The notes beneath the pieces were generated by a model. The model had not been told where the DNA came from and searched no databases. It worked only from the letters and a program-made list of their open reading frames with translations. A program made the translations under genes and the position numbers. This document shows positions 37,590-48,157 of a DNA stretch of 64,000 nucleotides, piece by piece; within the stretch, counting starts at the first letter, position 1; each line of letters starts with the position of its first letter. Source of the stretch: Psychrobacter aquimaris (GTDB taxonomy: Bacteria > Pseudomonadota > Gammaproteobacteria > Pseudomonadales > Moraxellaceae); NCBI RefSeq assembly GCF_016107525.1, contig NZ_JABASR010000015.1, forward strand, positions 1 through 64,000, given 5' to 3'.

Positions 37590-37962
37590 AAGATGAAGAC
37601 GAAATTAGAATTCAAAGAACTCATGTATATTTACTATTTCGCATAGCAAGACTAAAAATTTACTTGTTATTTTAAGAGAGGTAAAAACTATAATTTTCTA
37701 AATTTAATAAGGATGATTAAAAGACTTTATTTTTTTGTTACTAAAAGAGGAAAATTTAAAGTCCTTGAAAAAGTATTATAGAAAAAATAACTTACTACAT
37801 AAATATGTAATAAACAGACTTTCTTATATCTAATCCTACTATACTTCTAACTTCAGATTTTCAGTAATTAATAATATTTGAAAATAGTTTCTACTCTATA
37901 ATATAAAAAACTGCCCAGATTTAGGACAGTTTTTGAAAAATAAATTACTTTTAATTTAGATG
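37590..37962. other. Very AT-rich non-coding stretch
   Basis: About 370 bases of roughly 20 percent GC by eye, with stops in every frame. It is probably decayed coding sequence of the upstream remnant, plus the terminator at 37905. Nothing else was recognised. Confidence 0.5.
37905..37936 (-). terminator. Terminator of the protease unit
   Basis: AAAAACTGCCC and GGACAGTTTTT form an 11-bp stem with one mismatch and a seven-base loop. It lies 27 bases beyond the stop at 37963 and reads into a T run on the minus strand. Confidence 0.75.
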
Positions 37963-38175
37963 TTAGAAACTAGGTGAGCGTTGAGAGTATTGATCGAATA
38001 TAGACGACTCAGCAAATCTTTTAACATCCATTCCTTTAAAAGAACCAGGTATATGTAGATTCCCTTCGTTAGATGATGAAGGTATGGATTTAACACTTAT
38101 AGGAAGTGGTAAAACCACAATTTGTTCCCTATGAATCTTTCTCATCTCATTGATTTCAGTTTTAAAGTCTCTCAT
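37963..38175 (-). CDS. Small protein coupled to the Clp-fold protease
   Basis: A 70-aa protein not recognised as a family. The N-terminal half is charged (RDFKTEINEMRKIHREQ), the middle is Ser/Pro-rich, and no membrane helix or Cys motif is visible. Its ATG lies one base after the stop of the upstream protease gene, so translational coupling is likely. That spacing and the following terminator argue that it is a real gene and a functional partner of the protease. Function unknown. Confidence 0.6.
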   Translation of the reverse strand: MRDFKTEINEMRKIHREQIVVLPLPISVKSIPSSSNEGNLHIPGSFKGMDVKRFAESSIFDQYSQRSPSF

Positions 38176-38176
38176 A

Positions 38177-39085
38177 CTAATTCAACCTTACTAAGTTGTT
38201 GGAGCCATGAAGTGCCATTTGATTTCCGGTCTTAGTTAAATAATCCTTTAATACATCATAGTACATTCTAATAGTAGTATTAAGATCATCCGTGTCAGAA
38301 AAGTTGTTAATCTGTAATTTTATATCATCACCTGTTAGTTCCTTTAGACCAATACCTCTACCATGCATATGCCAGCGGTTAACATCGCCAAGAATGGTTG
38401 CAATATCAGTAGCTCTTTGTTCTTTCATTGTATATGTAACTTTATCTGTTTTTGTTGCAGTTGTATGCCAATCTTTAAATTTATATTTAACAAGCCAGTT
38501 AACAATGAGCGTCTGGGAAAACTTAATATGCTGTTCAATAAAAGCAAGCTTTTCAGGCTGAAAAGAGCTAGTAAGATAGTTTATTTCAGCAATAACTGGT
38601 ATGTTTTGAGATGCTTTTTCATTTATTTCATTTAGTAAACGATTATATTCGTGAAGGTAGCCAGTAGCTGGCAAGTAATGACCATCGCTATTCATTATTT
38701 GAGGATCAATCGGACCTAAGACAGAAAAGTTATCCATGTAGATCTCGTCACCTGATAAGACTAAAACTGTACCAGCTGAAAACGCAAAGCCCGGCACAAT
38801 AAATTTTATATGAGAATAATTGGCTCGGAAAACATTGACGATTTTCTCAACTACTTCAACTGAACCGCCTGGTGTCTCTAGAATAACTACTAAATTATCT
38901 TTCAAAGTGGGCGTGTTTAGAGATCTATCTTTAATATCTTCTATATATTGTCTAACTTTAACGTCAACACCATCTATCATCGGTGAAAATATAGTAATAA
39001 TATCTGCATTAAAAGTTATAGAAAGCGATTTAATTTGTTCACCTAGAAAATTGAAAATAACATCATCTACGGTTGCCTGAAACAT
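38177..39085 (-). CDS. SDH-family Clp-fold serine protease
   Basis: A 302-aa protein of the ClpP-crotonase fold, closest to the serine dehydrogenase proteinase (PF01972-type) group. The oxyanion/substrate strand VVILETPGGSVEVVEKI has TPGGS at 71-75. The nucleophile Ser103 lies in GFAFSAGTVLVLSGDEIYMD, and VLGPIDPQI near 122-130 supplies the acid-side residue. No signal peptide or membrane helix, so cytoplasmic. Codon use and low GC set it apart from the core genes either side. It is the first gene of a two-gene unit. Substrate unknown. Confidence 0.75.
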   Translation of the reverse strand: MFQATVDDVIFNFLGEQIKSLSITFNADIITIFSPMIDGVDVKVRQYIEDIKDRSLNTPTLKDNLVVILETPGGSVEVVEKIVNVFRANYSHIKFIVPGFAFSAGTVLVLSGDEIYMDNFSVLGPIDPQIMNSDGHYLPATGYLHEYNRLLNEINEKASQNIPVIAEINYLTSSFQPEKLAFIEQHIKFSQTLIVNWLVKYKFKDWHTTATKTDKVTYTMKEQRATDIATILGDVNRWHMHGRGIGLKELTGDDIKLQINNFSDTDDLNTTIRMYYDVLKDYLTKTGNQMALHGSNNLVRLN

Positions 39086-39691
39086 ATTTCATACCTCTAA
39101 GAATAATAAGAAACTTTATATTAATCATATTTAAATATATTTGTTTTTATAGAAATACTACAATAATTTTTTGAAATCGAAGTATCTTTTGTTGCAATTA
39201 ATAATCATATTAGAAGTAATCAATGCTTATGATTTATACATAGTAAGATTAGCACTATAAAAATAAGACCTTTAATTTGAATTGTGCTATTAGCATTTGA
39301 AATACTAATTATGCTTAGTATGGTTATCGTATTTGCTGTTATTCTTTATATCTAAGATTGCAAAAGTACTAAAATGACAGTTAAGCTTTATCTCTTAGGT
39401 ACCAATCAGGATGCTAACTTAGCTAAAGCTTTATTCATTGAACTACTAGCTGTTTAGGAAAAGTGTCCTGCATTATAAATCATAACTTCAGCTTCTTCAC
39501 TAACTATCAAACAAATATGAACTATTTGTACATATATGTAAGGTATAGAAGGTTATAATCTATTGTCTACTACTTATAATTCAAACTCCAACTATCTTTA
39601 AATAACCTTCATACTCTAATCTTTGTATTCAACACCACCCTCTAACTAATCTCACCAACCTCAAATCACTTAAAACCAACGAAATCTTTCC
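39086..39691. other. AT-rich spacer right of the accessory patch
   Basis: 606 bases without coding potential, about 27 percent GC by eye. The left part should carry the promoter of the protease unit. No flanking direct repeats, tRNA or integrase was seen that would mark a mobile-element boundary. Confidence 0.45.
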
Positions 39692-40621
39692 TTACCTAGC
39701 CTCTCTCTTCGCAAAGATATTTGCAACCAACGCCCCACTAAAGTTATGCCACACACTAAATATCGCACTCGGTAAGGCAGCGACAGGATTGAAATAAGTT
39801 GCCGCAAGGGCAGCGCCCAGACCAGAGTTTTGCATGCCCACTTCCACCATGATGGCGCGGCGCTGTTTCTCCGTAAATCCAGACAAGCGCGCGATCACAT
39901 ATCCCAAGGTATAACCCAGCATGTTGTGTAGGGCCACGACGACAAAGACGATCGCACCGCTATCTAAGATGGTCGCTTTAGACACCGCCACCACTGCCGC
40001 GATGATAATAGAAATACCTAATACCGACACCATCGGCAATACCTCGGTGACGAACTCGATTTTTTTACCCAAAAATTTATGAAAGATAACGCCCAGTAAG
40101 ATAGGTAAGATGACGATTTTAGTAATGGTTATCATCATACTGGCTAGGTCGATATCGATCAGCTGACCAGCAAACACATTTAATAGAATAGGAGTCAAAA
40201 AGGGTGCAAGTAGGGTAGAGATAGAGGTAATCGCCACACTCAGCGCCACATCCCCTTTGGCCAAAAATGTAATCACATTACTCGATGTACCGCCAGGGCA
40301 ACAACCTACCAAGATAACACCGACCGCGATTAAAGGATCAAGGTTAAAAATGACGGTTAATAGGTAAGCGATCAACGGCATGAGCGTGAACTGTGCCAAC
40401 AGGCCTACTAGTACAGGTTTGGGGCGTTTGACAATCTCTAGGAAATCTTCGGTTTTGAGCGTCATACCCATGCCAAACATGATGATGCCAAGTATCGGTA
40501 CAATCAAAAAAGCCAATGAGGCAAAAAATTCAGGAAATACAAAGCCCAACACGGCACTGACCAATGCCCAGATTGCAAAGGTTTTGCCAATCCAATTAGA
40601 AAGTAATGCAATCTGATTCAT
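39692..40621 (-). CDS. Bile acid:sodium symporter (BASS) family transporter
   Basis: A 309-aa inner-membrane protein with about nine or ten helices. Family motifs: GIIMFGMGMTLKTEDF, the sodium-site loop GCCPGGTSSNVITFLAKGDVALS, and EVGMQNSGLGAALA in the second core repeat. Bacterial members move pantoate, keto acids or other organic anions with sodium, so the substrate is open. The frame runs four codons upstream to a TTG, but the ATG at 40621 is preceded by GAGACAGG and fits better. Downstream of metH with a terminator between them. Confidence 0.85.
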   Translation of the reverse strand: MNQIALLSNWIGKTFAIWALVSAVLGFVFPEFFASLAFLIVPILGIIMFGMGMTLKTEDFLEIVKRPKPVLVGLLAQFTLMPLIAYLLTVIFNLDPLIAVGVILVGCCPGGTSSNVITFLAKGDVALSVAITSISTLLAPFLTPILLNVFAGQLIDIDLASMMITITKIVILPILLGVIFHKFLGKKIEFVTEVLPMVSVLGISIIIAAVVAVSKATILDSGAIVFVVVALHNMLGYTLGYVIARLSGFTEKQRRAIMVEVGMQNSGLGAALAATYFNPVAALPSAIFSVWHNFSGALVANIFAKREAR

Positions 40622-40743
40622 AGCCTGTCTCAAAATAATAGAGTAGCCAATAATTTAGCATGGTTATTACTAGTAAATGATAAAAGTATTTTGCTATGAA
40701 CGTAGCGATAAGTTTGCTGATAGCAAATAAAGGATACGCTATA

Positions 40744-40784
40744 AAAAATGGCTTACTCATATTAAATGAATAAGCCAAAAAATA
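40744..40784 (-). terminator. Terminator after metH
   Basis: TGGCTTACTCAT and ATGAATAAGCCA form a 12-bp stem with one mismatch, followed on the minus strand by six T. It lies about 40 bases past the metH stop. Confidence 0.8.
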
Positions 40785-40822
40785 ACGATAAATGATTTAG
40801 GTATTAGCTGATTTTTGAAAAT

Positions 40823-43800
40823 CTACAAATTCGGATTTAACCATTTCTCAGCAGTTTTCATATCCCAGCCTTTACGCTCCGCATAACTCTCTAACTGGTC
40901 ACGACTGATTTTACCGACGTTGAAGTACTCACTCTCCGGATGCGAGTAATAGAATCCGCTAACCGATGACGCAGGCCACATCGCATAGCTTTCGGTCAAA
41001 GTCGTACCGATAGCCTCTACCGTACCGAGCCAGTTAAACAGTTTGCCTTTTTCGGTATGCTCAGGGCAGGCAGGGTAGCCAGGGGCAGGGCGGATGCCGA
41101 CGTATTTTTCTTTGATCATCTCATCATTGGTGAGTGACTCAGTCGGCTGATAGCCCCAATACTCTTTACGGATCAGCTCGTGTAGATGCTCGGCAAAGGC
41201 TTCTGCCAAGCGGTCAGACAGCGCCTGTACCATGATGGCGTTGTAGTCATCACCTGCCGCTTTATAGTGCTCAGCGAGCGCTTCTGTACCGACGATAGAG
41301 ACGGTAAAGCCGCCCAAGTGATCGGTATGCCTGTCTGATGGAGAGATAAAGTCCGCCAAGCTAAAGTTTGGCTTGCCACTAGCTTTGTCGCTTTGCTGAC
41401 GTAAGTGCTCGAACTCATACGTTGGCTTACCTCTCTTGTCCCCATCAAAAGTAGTATCGTTGTCATACACAGTCACCGTATCCGAGCCAGTACGGCGAGC
41501 CGGCATAAGCTTAAACACCCCTTTGGCCACGAGTGATTTCTCATCGATCATTTTTTGCATCAGCTCATTGGCATTATCAAACAGATCACGGGCTGCTTCG
41601 CCGACCACATCATCTTGCAAGATTTTTGGATATTTGCCCGTCAGACCCCAAGAGATAAAGAACGGTGTCCAGTCAATATACGGAAGTAGGTTGGTAATTG
41701 GATAGTCATCCAATATCACTTGTCCTAGCTTATTGGGCACTGGTGGTACGTAGTTTTCCCAATCATACTGAAAGCCAATCTTGACCGATTCAGCATAGGT
41801 GACCTTGGCGGCTTTTGGTTGGCGTTTGGCAAGACGTTCACGCACTTTGACATACTCTGCACGCGTCTCATCAATGAGCGCTTGTCGATGTTCTTTGGAT
41901 AATAGCTTGGTCACCACACCGACTGAACGTGAGGCGTCTGATACATAGATGACACCATCGTTTTGATATTGCGGCTCGACCTTGACGGCAGTATGCGCTT
42001 TAGACGTGGTTGCACCGCCGATCATCAATGGCAGCGTCATACCGCGCTCTTGCATTTGCTTGGCGACATAGACCATCTCATCGAGACTTGGGGTAATCAA
42101 GCCAGACAGACCGATGATATCGACTTTTTCTGCGATGGCGGTATCGAGGATTTTTTCACATGGCACCATGACGCCCAGATCGACGATATCATAGCCGTTA
42201 CAGCCAAGTACCACGCCGACGATGTTTTTGCCGATATCATGCACATCGCCTTTGACGGTTGCCATGAGGATTTTGCCTTTGACTTCGCCTTCGACTTTTT
42301 CCGCTTCGATATACGGGTTTAGCCATGCGACGGATTGCTTCATCACGCGCGCTGATTTTACGACTTGTGGTAGGAACATCTTGCCCGCACCGAATAAATC
42401 ACCGACGATATTCATACCGTCCATGAGTGGCCCTTCGATGACTTCGAGTGGTTTGGGGTATTTCTCCCACGCTTCTTTGGTATCCGCTTCGATAAAGGTT
42501 GTTACGCCTTTGACGAGTGCGTGGGCGATACGCTCTTCTACCGTGCCCTCACGCCAGCTCATATCGACCGTGCTGTCTTTTTTCTTGCCGCCATCTTGGT
42601 AGTTTTCAGCAACCGTCATGAGACGTTCAGTCGCATCCTGTCCCGTTTCACCTTGATTGCGGTTGAGCATGACATCTTCGATAGCGTCACGCGCTTCCTT
42701 TGGAATATCATCGTACAGCTCAAGCATAGCTGGGTTGACGATACCCATGGTCAGACCGTTTTTGATTGCATGGTAGAGGAATACGGAGTTAATGGCTTCA
42801 CGGATCGGATTACCACGGAAACTAAACGACACGTTAGATACCCCACCTGAGACCATGGCATTTGGCAGGTTTTCAGTGATCCAGCGTGTAGCATTGATAA
42901 AGTCCGCGCCATAGTTGTTATGCTCGGTGATACCTGTAGCGACCGCAAAGATATTCGGGTCAAAGATAATGTCTTCAGAAGGGAAGCCCACTTCGTTGAC
43001 CAGCACATCATAGCTGCGCTTCGATATCTCGATTTTACGCTCATAGGTATCGGCTTGTCCGTCTTCATCAAATGCCATGACGATAACGGCTGCACCGTAG
43101 CGCATGCATAGTTTGGCGCGCTCAACGAACTCAGCGTGACCTTCTTTTAGGGAGATGGAGTTGACGACAGATTTACCCTGAGTACGTTTGAGGCCTTCTT
43201 CGATGATGTCCCATTTAGATGAGTCAATCATAAGTGGCACACGGCTGATATCTGGCTCACCTGATACGAGGTTGACGAAGTGAATCATGGCCTGCTTGGA
43301 GTCGAGCATGCCTTCGTCCATATTGATATCGACGATCTGCGCGCCGCCTTCGACCTGATCGCGCGCGACATCGAGTGCTTCGGTATAGGCTTCGGTCTTA
43401 ATCAAACGGAGGAATTTTTTGGAGCCTGTGACGTTGGTACGCTCGCCGACATTGACAAACAAACTCTCAGGTGTAATCGTAAATGGCTCTAGACCTGATA
43501 AGCGGCAGGCAGGTGCGATTTCAGGAATTACGCGTGGCGCATAGTTTGCCACCATATTAGCGATTTGACGGATATGCTCAGGCGTTGTACCACAGCAGCC
43601 GCCGACGATATTTAAGATACCCGCTTTGGCAAAACCTTCGAGTAGAGCAGCCGTTTCTTCAGCCGTCTCATCATACTCACCAAATTCATTGGGCAGACCC
43701 GCGTTTGGATGCGCAGAGACAAAAGTATCAGCGATGTTCGATAGCGTTTGAATATGTGGGCGTAGCGCATCAGCACCTAGCGCACAGTTAAAGCCAACAC

Positions 43801-44638
43801 TTAAAGGTTTCGCATGACGAATCGAGTTGTAGAACGCTTCCGCCGTTTGACCAGATAGCGTGCGACCTGAGGCATCAGTGATCGTACCAGAAATCATAAT
43901 AGGCAGCTCAAAGCCGATATCTTCAAACACACCCGTGATGGCAAATATTGCCGCTTTGGCATTTAGCGTATCAAAAATCGTCTCAATCAAAATAAGATCG
44001 ACACCGCCTTCTATCAGGCATAAGGTCGCTTCACGGTAGTTTAGGACCAACTCATCAAAGGTAATATTACGAAACGCAGGATCATTGACATCAGGTGAGA
44101 GTGAGCAGGTGCGTGAGGTCGGCCCTACGACACCCGCAACGAATCGTGGTTTATCAGGCGTTTTTGCCGTAAATTCATCAGCTGCTTCGCGCGCAATCTT
44201 GGCCGCTGTCTCATTCAGCTCAGGCACCAAATACTGCATGTCATAGTCAGCCATCGACAGACGCGTACCATTAAAGGTATTGGTCTCGATGATATCCGCA
44301 CCAGCCAATAGATGATCGTGATGAATGTCCTTAATCATATGCGGCTGTGTCAGTACCAGCAGATCATTATTGCCGCGCACATCTTGATCGATATCAGCAA
44401 AACGCTCACCACGATAATCTGCTTCTTCCAGTTTATAGGTCTGAATCTGCGTACCCATCGCACCATCTAACATCAAAATTCGTGACGTCATCTGCTCGGT
44501 GATACGGGCGCGCGCGGTCAGTTGCTGCTCCTTATAAGGAAATACAGCAGGCGGCGTCAATATAAAGTCATCAGCGGATGATGAACTAGAAGCAATATCA
44601 GAGTGAGAAGAGGTCGGTGAGGTCATCGTTTGAGTCAT
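40823..44638 (-). CDS. metH: Cobalamin-dependent methionine synthase
   Basis: Transfers a methyl group from methyl-tetrahydrofolate to homocysteine via cobalamin. The 1271-aa protein contains four modules: the homocysteine domain (zinc Cys in [11 protein letters not shown]), the folate (pterin-binding) domain ([14 protein letters not shown] onward), the B12 domain with the lower-ligand His in [12 protein letters not shown], and the SAM activation domain with [12 protein letters not shown]. An extra Ser-rich stretch of about 20 residues precedes the first domain. No cobalamin or SAM riboswitch was recognised in the 550-base leader side. Confidence 0.97.
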   Translation of the reverse strand: MTQTMTSPTSSHSDIASSSSSADDFILTPPAVFPYKEQQLTARARITEQMTSRILMLDGAMGTQIQTYKLEEADYRGERFADIDQDVRGNNDLLVLTQPHMIKDIHHDHLLAGADIIETNTFNGTRLSMADYDMQYLVPELNETAAKIAREAADEFTAKTPDKPRFVAGVVGPTSRTCSLSPDVNDPAFRNITFDELVLNYREATLCLIEGGVDLILIETIFDTLNAKAAIFAITGVFEDIGFELPIMISGTITDASGRTLSGQTAEAFYNSIRHAKPLSVGFNCALGADALRPHIQTLSNIADTFVSAHPNAGLPNEFGEYDETAEETAALLEGFAKAGILNIVGGCCGTTPEHIRQIANMVANYAPRVIPEIAPACRLSGLEPFTITPESLFVNVGERTNVTGSKKFLRLIKTEAYTEALDVARDQVEGGAQIVDINMDEGMLDSKQAMIHFVNLVSGEPDISRVPLMIDSSKWDIIEEGLKRTQGKSVVNSISLKEGHAEFVERAKLCMRYGAAVIVMAFDEDGQADTYERKIEISKRSYDVLVNEVGFPSEDIIFDPNIFAVATGITEHNNYGADFINATRWITENLPNAMVSGGVSNVSFSFRGNPIREAINSVFLYHAIKNGLTMGIVNPAMLELYDDIPKEARDAIEDVMLNRNQGETGQDATERLMTVAENYQDGGKKKDSTVDMSWREGTVEERIAHALVKGVTTFIEADTKEAWEKYPKPLEVIEGPLMDGMNIVGDLFGAGKMFLPQVVKSARVMKQSVAWLNPYIEAEKVEGEVKGKILMATVKGDVHDIGKNIVGVVLGCNGYDIVDLGVMVPCEKILDTAIAEKVDIIGLSGLITPSLDEMVYVAKQMQERGMTLPLMIGGATTSKAHTAVKVEPQYQNDGVIYVSDASRSVGVVTKLLSKEHRQALIDETRAEYVKVRERLAKRQPKAAKVTYAESVKIGFQYDWENYVPPVPNKLGQVILDDYPITNLLPYIDWTPFFISWGLTGKYPKILQDDVVGEAARDLFDNANELMQKMIDEKSLVAKGVFKLMPARRTGSDTVTVYDNDTTFDGDKRGKPTYEFEHLRQQSDKASGKPNFSLADFISPSDRHTDHLGGFTVSIVGTEALAEHYKAAGDDYNAIMVQALSDRLAEAFAEHLHELIRKEYWGYQPTESLTNDEMIKEKYVGIRPAPGYPACPEHTEKGKLFNWLGTVEAIGTTLTESYAMWPASSVSGFYYSHPESEYFNVGKISRDQLESYAERKGWDMKTAEKWLNPNL

Positions 44639-45191
44639 AGGTGCGCTGCTTATATCATCAATATTATAAAAGGAAGGAGTAACAAACCAATAGAGTACAA
44701 AGTCTTATAAAGGAAATCGTCAAATTCGAATTATTCTAGCATGAAAAATATAGCACACATGGATACTGCCCATTCTACTTTTACCATAAACAAGTAGATA
44801 CTGATTCACTGAACTGCTGAGCATAGCATTAAATTCTATTTCATAAAGAATATGTGCACAAATGAATATTATTTCGCTTAAAGATTACATAAAGCTTTGT
44901 TTCTAGAAATGAAAGCCAACGATTGTGCTTAAAAGTCAGACAGAGTTTACATCTGTACTACAAAAAGTTGCGTAAAGGAGAATTGATAGAGTTTTGTTAT
45001 ATGTTAATTTAATTTCAGAAGGATTAATGTTTCGTAAGCAATACTTACTAGTAAGTGCTAATGATTTTATTCAATAATACCTAGCATTCATTACGATCAT
45101 TAAAACAAGTATTTGCCATAAGGAAAGACGGTCTAATCTGCAAGACAGTTATAGAATAGTCAATAAATACTCAATCATTAAGGATAATGTT
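44639..45191. other. Divergent metH/fasciclin spacer
   Basis: 553 bases between divergent genes, AT-rich. It contains the perfect 14-bp palindrome ACTTACTAGTAAGT at 45043-45056. No open frame or riboswitch-like motif was recognised. Confidence 0.45.
45043..45056. promoter_or_regulatory. Perfect 14-bp palindrome upstream of the fasciclin genes
   Basis: ACTTACTAGTAAGT reads the same on both strands and lies about 135 bases before the first fasciclin gene. It could be an operator for a dimeric regulator; the binder is unknown. Confidence 0.35.
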
Positions 45192-45746
45192 ATGAAACTT
45201 ACTAAAATTGCTACCATTGGTACATTAGCACTCTCAATCGCTGGTTTAAGCGCTTGTAACAATATGATGCCAACCAAAAGCGCCACAATGAAAGCACCCA
45301 TGCACGGTCAGTCTATGGCGAAAATGAATGTGGTACAAATTGCCCAAAGTAATCCTGACTTCTCGTTGCTGGTCGAAGCAGTGGTAGCGGCAGATCTAGC
45401 GGGTGCGCTATCTAACCCTAATGCTCACTACACGGTGTTTGCGCCAACCAATGCCGCATTTGTACAAGTGCTGCAAGAAACTGGCATGAGCAAAGCGCAA
45501 TTGTTTGCCAACAAGCCACTATTGACTAAAATTTTAGGCTACCACGTGATTAACGGTGCTGCGCCAGTATATGCGAAAGACGTTAAACCAGGCAATATTA
45601 CTATGCTCAGTAAAGATACCTTGATGGTCACCGATCAAGGAAAATTGATGGATGAGAATGGTCGTACTATTGATATTATAAAAACAGATATTGTTGCTAA
45701 TAACGGCGTAGTACATGTTATCGATAGAGTCTTGCTACCCAAATAA
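45192..45746 (+). CDS. Fasciclin-domain lipoprotein 1
   Basis: A 184-aa envelope lipoprotein: lipobox LSA-C22, then one FAS1 domain at about 48-183 with YTVFAPTNAAFVQ (H1 region), YHVINGAAPVYAKDV, and VVHVIDRVLLPK (H2 region). FAS1 domains mediate adhesion or matrix binding. AAGGATAATGTT precedes the ATG by a normal distance. First of three fasciclin genes in a row on the same strand. Confidence 0.9.
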   Translation: MKLTKIATIGTLALSIAGLSACNNMMPTKSATMKAPMHGQSMAKMNVVQIAQSNPDFSLLVEAVVAADLAGALSNPNAHYTVFAPTNAAFVQVLQETGMSKAQLFANKPLLTKILGYHVINGAAPVYAKDVKPGNITMLSKDTLMVTDQGKLMDENGRTIDIIKTDIVANNGVVHVIDRVLLPK

Positions 45747-45932
45747 GCTGTATCTAAAAATATTAATTAAAGAATTATATTCCTATTACTTTGTATGATG
45801 AAGCTGGTCTGAGTATTAGCTGTCGTCTTTGATGACACGATTATTGAATACGCGATATTTTAACTGCCAGTGGTTTAAGATGAATCTGTTGGTATTTAGA
45901 GTTTTTTACGTATTTTTTAAACGTATCATCAT

Positions 45933-45947
45933 TATTGTTTAACAATA
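45933..45947. promoter_or_regulatory. Palindrome between fasciclin genes 1 and 2
   Basis: TATTGTT-T-AACAATA is a perfect 7+7 dyad about 130 bases before the second fasciclin gene, within a 330-base spacer that has no open frame. It is a possible operator; AT richness makes chance occurrence plausible. Confidence 0.3.
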
Positions 45948-46076
45948 CGACAATAAAGGACAGTCATCTGTTTTTTGTTTAAAGCGTTAATTAATTATTT
46001 AATAGCTTCAAGCATTCAACGGATTCTACTGACAAAGTAGATGAGTCCATTTAGACTCATACATAAGGATATAATC

Positions 46077-47027
46077 ATGTTAAAAAGAACTCTACTATCG
46101 TTGGCGCTAGCCATGAGCGTTTTACCGTTAGCCGCTTGTAATGACGATGACGATGATCTTTCAGTTGTTGTAGAAGCACCAACGCAAAATATTGCAGAAA
46201 TTGCTGCTGAGAATAAAGATCTAAGCATTCTTAACGCCGCGTTAAAGGCCACTGGTCTCGACGAAATATTGATGTCCTCAGGCAGTGAATTTACCGTCTT
46301 TGCACCCACTGATGAAGCATTTTCTGAATTATTGGAAGACCTTGGTGTGACGTCAGAAGAATTATTGGCTAACAAAGAGCTACTAACGATGGTCTTAACC
46401 TATCATGTCATTCCTAATATGACTCTCAAAGCTGCTGATATTCCTTATGGCGATAGTATTGAGACAGTCAACGGTCAAGCGTTGTCTATTAGTGATGCCA
46501 ATGTCATCATGGATGCAAGTGGCGATACCTCTGAAATCATTAAGACGGATGTATTGGCTACTAATGGTGTCATTCACCTCATCGATGACGTACTGTTACC
46601 TACTGATAAATCCATAGTCGATTTAGCCGTTGCCACAGAAGATCTCAGTATTCTCAAAGAAGCGGTGGTAGCAGCAGGACTGGCTGACGTGCTCGCCGAT
46701 GAAGCCGCTGATCTTACCGTCTTTGCACCCAACAATACCGCTTTTGCTAAGTTGCTAGCTGAACTTGACATAAGTAAAGAGCAGCTCTTACAGGATAAGA
46801 TGTTATTGACGAAAGTGCTCACTTATCATGTGATTGAAGACGATCGCCTCTTCGCCTCTGAAATTATGGCAGGCAGTCAAGAGATGCTTGAAGGCAGTAG
46901 CATTACGTTTAATGATAAAAAACAAATCATCGATGCAAGAGATCGTACTTCTAATATTTTGACGGCAAATATACAAGCGAACAATGGTGTTGTACACGTG
47001 ATCGATACAGTGTTGCTACCTAAGTAA
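46077..47027 (+). CDS. Two-domain fasciclin lipoprotein 2
   Basis: A 316-aa lipoprotein with lipobox LAA-C22, a short Asp-rich spacer, and two FAS1 domains (about 38-172 and 178-315). Each has FTVFAPTDEAF or LTVFAPNNTAF and ends in a VIHLIDDVLLPT or VVHVIDTVLLPK strand. The frame is open to 46041, but AAGGA at 46064-46068 places the start at 46077. The domains look like an internal duplication relative to the single-domain neighbours. Confidence 0.9.
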   Translation: MLKRTLLSLALAMSVLPLAACNDDDDDLSVVVEAPTQNIAEIAAENKDLSILNAALKATGLDEILMSSGSEFTVFAPTDEAFSELLEDLGVTSEELLANKELLTMVLTYHVIPNMTLKAADIPYGDSIETVNGQALSISDANVIMDASGDTSEIIKTDVLATNGVIHLIDDVLLPTDKSIVDLAVATEDLSILKEAVVAAGLADVLADEAADLTVFAPNNTAFAKLLAELDISKEQLLQDKMLLTKVLTYHVIEDDRLFASEIMAGSQEMLEGSSITFNDKKQIIDARDRTSNILTANIQANNGVVHVIDTVLLPK

Positions 47028-47210
47028 GCATCAATTCGAAATTAATCAGTTAAAATTATAGTTATTGGTATAGCAGCGGCAACACTATCACAACGGTTTG
47101 GTTGCTATCGTTTGCAACAGACAAGCTGTTCGCTGTTATATTCATTATTTGGGTTAAGTGATTTGTTGTACAAATAACTTAATAGATTATCATTCTATAA
47201 GGAAATAATT

Positions 47211-47816
47211 ATGTTGAAGAAGAACTTACTATCTATCGCTGTCGTTACAGCTGCCATGTCATTAGCCGCTTGTAATGATAAAGAAGCAACTACTGATCCT
47301 GTTGAGCCTGAAGTCACTACTGAAGAAGTGGTTGTAGAACCAGTTGCTGAAGTTGAGCCTATGACTGAAGCTGATCCAATGACAGATACTACTGCGACGC
47401 AATCGATTGCTGAAATAGCAGCTGGCAACGAAAATCTAACTATTCTAACCGCTGCATTACAAGCCGCTGGCTTAGATACAATGATGATGGATGCTGGAAC
47501 TTATACTGTATTTGCACCAACTGATGATGCATTTGCTCCTGTGTTAGAAAAGCTAGGCGTTACTAAAGAAGAGCTATTAGCAGATACAGATCTACTGAAA
47601 AAAGTACTTCCGTATCACGTAGTACCTAAGGTTGTTATGGCAGCTGATATCCCTTATGGGACTGACATAGAAACAGCCAATGGCAAAACAATTTCTATCA
47701 GCGATGCGAACGTTATCACTGATGCGACTGGTAACACGGCCAATATTACTAGTACAGATATCATGGCAACGAATGGTGTGGTCCACACTATCGATGCAGT
47801 ATTGATGCCTGAGTAA
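47211..47816 (+). CDS. Fasciclin-domain lipoprotein 3
   Basis: A 201-aa lipoprotein with lipobox LAA-C21, then an acidic Glu/Pro/Val/Thr-rich spacer (about 25-65) and one FAS1 domain (about 66-200) with YTVFAPTDDAFAPV and VVHTIDAVLMPE. The signal peptide and the IPYGDSIETVNGQ-like stretch (here IPYGTDIETANGK) are closer to gene 2 than to gene 1, suggesting a recent duplication of gene 2's first domain. AAGGAAATAATT precedes the ATG. Confidence 0.9.
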   Translation: MLKKNLLSIAVVTAAMSLAACNDKEATTDPVEPEVTTEEVVVEPVAEVEPMTEADPMTDTTATQSIAEIAAGNENLTILTAALQAAGLDTMMMDAGTYTVFAPTDDAFAPVLEKLGVTKEELLADTDLLKKVLPYHVVPKVVMAADIPYGTDIETANGKTISISDANVITDATGNTANITSTDIMATNGVVHTIDAVLMPE

Positions 47817-47875
47817 GTTGTTTTTATAGTCCCTGCTCTATTTATGATTACTTAATTAGTTAAATAACGACATTG

Positions 47876-47907
47876 AAGAAGCCTAGCCATTGAGCTGGGC
47901 TTTTTTG
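47876..47907 (+). terminator. Terminator after the fasciclin cluster
   Basis: AAGCCTAGC and GCTGGGCTT form a 9-bp stem with one G-T pair and a six-base loop, followed by six T. Confidence 0.82.
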
Positions 47908-48087
47908 CGTTTCGGGGCTACTCATATTTACCATACCATTGAAATAAGTCAGTTGCATGAAAACTGTTGAGTATGGTGGGGAGTGAGAAGAATAGACTCT
48001 CATGGGTTCGCATTAACGCAGCTTTAAAGATTAATACCGACTTATGCAAGACATTGACTGAAAATTTATGAATGCAAAAATTAGAAA

Positions 48088-48122
48088 TAAAAAAGCCCGA
48101 AACGATTGTTTCGGGCTTTTGC
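48088..48122 (-). terminator. Terminator after the alanine symporter gene
   Basis: AAAGCCCGAAAC and GTTTCGGGCTTT form a perfect 12-bp stem with a GATT loop. On the minus strand the flank is a T-rich run, ending the gene at 48158. The symmetric A/T flanks make it bidirectional. Confidence 0.88.
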
Positions 48123-48157
48123 TTGAGAGGTTCAAATAATGGCTACGTTAAATAATG

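Noticed and set aside
41963-42322. Open frames antisense to metH (119 and 126 aa)
   Set aside because: Mirror frames of a conserved gene; codon structure belongs to metH.
44639-45191. Cobalamin or SAM riboswitch upstream of metH
   Set aside because: No B12-box-like or SAM-motif-like conserved sequence was found in the spacer.
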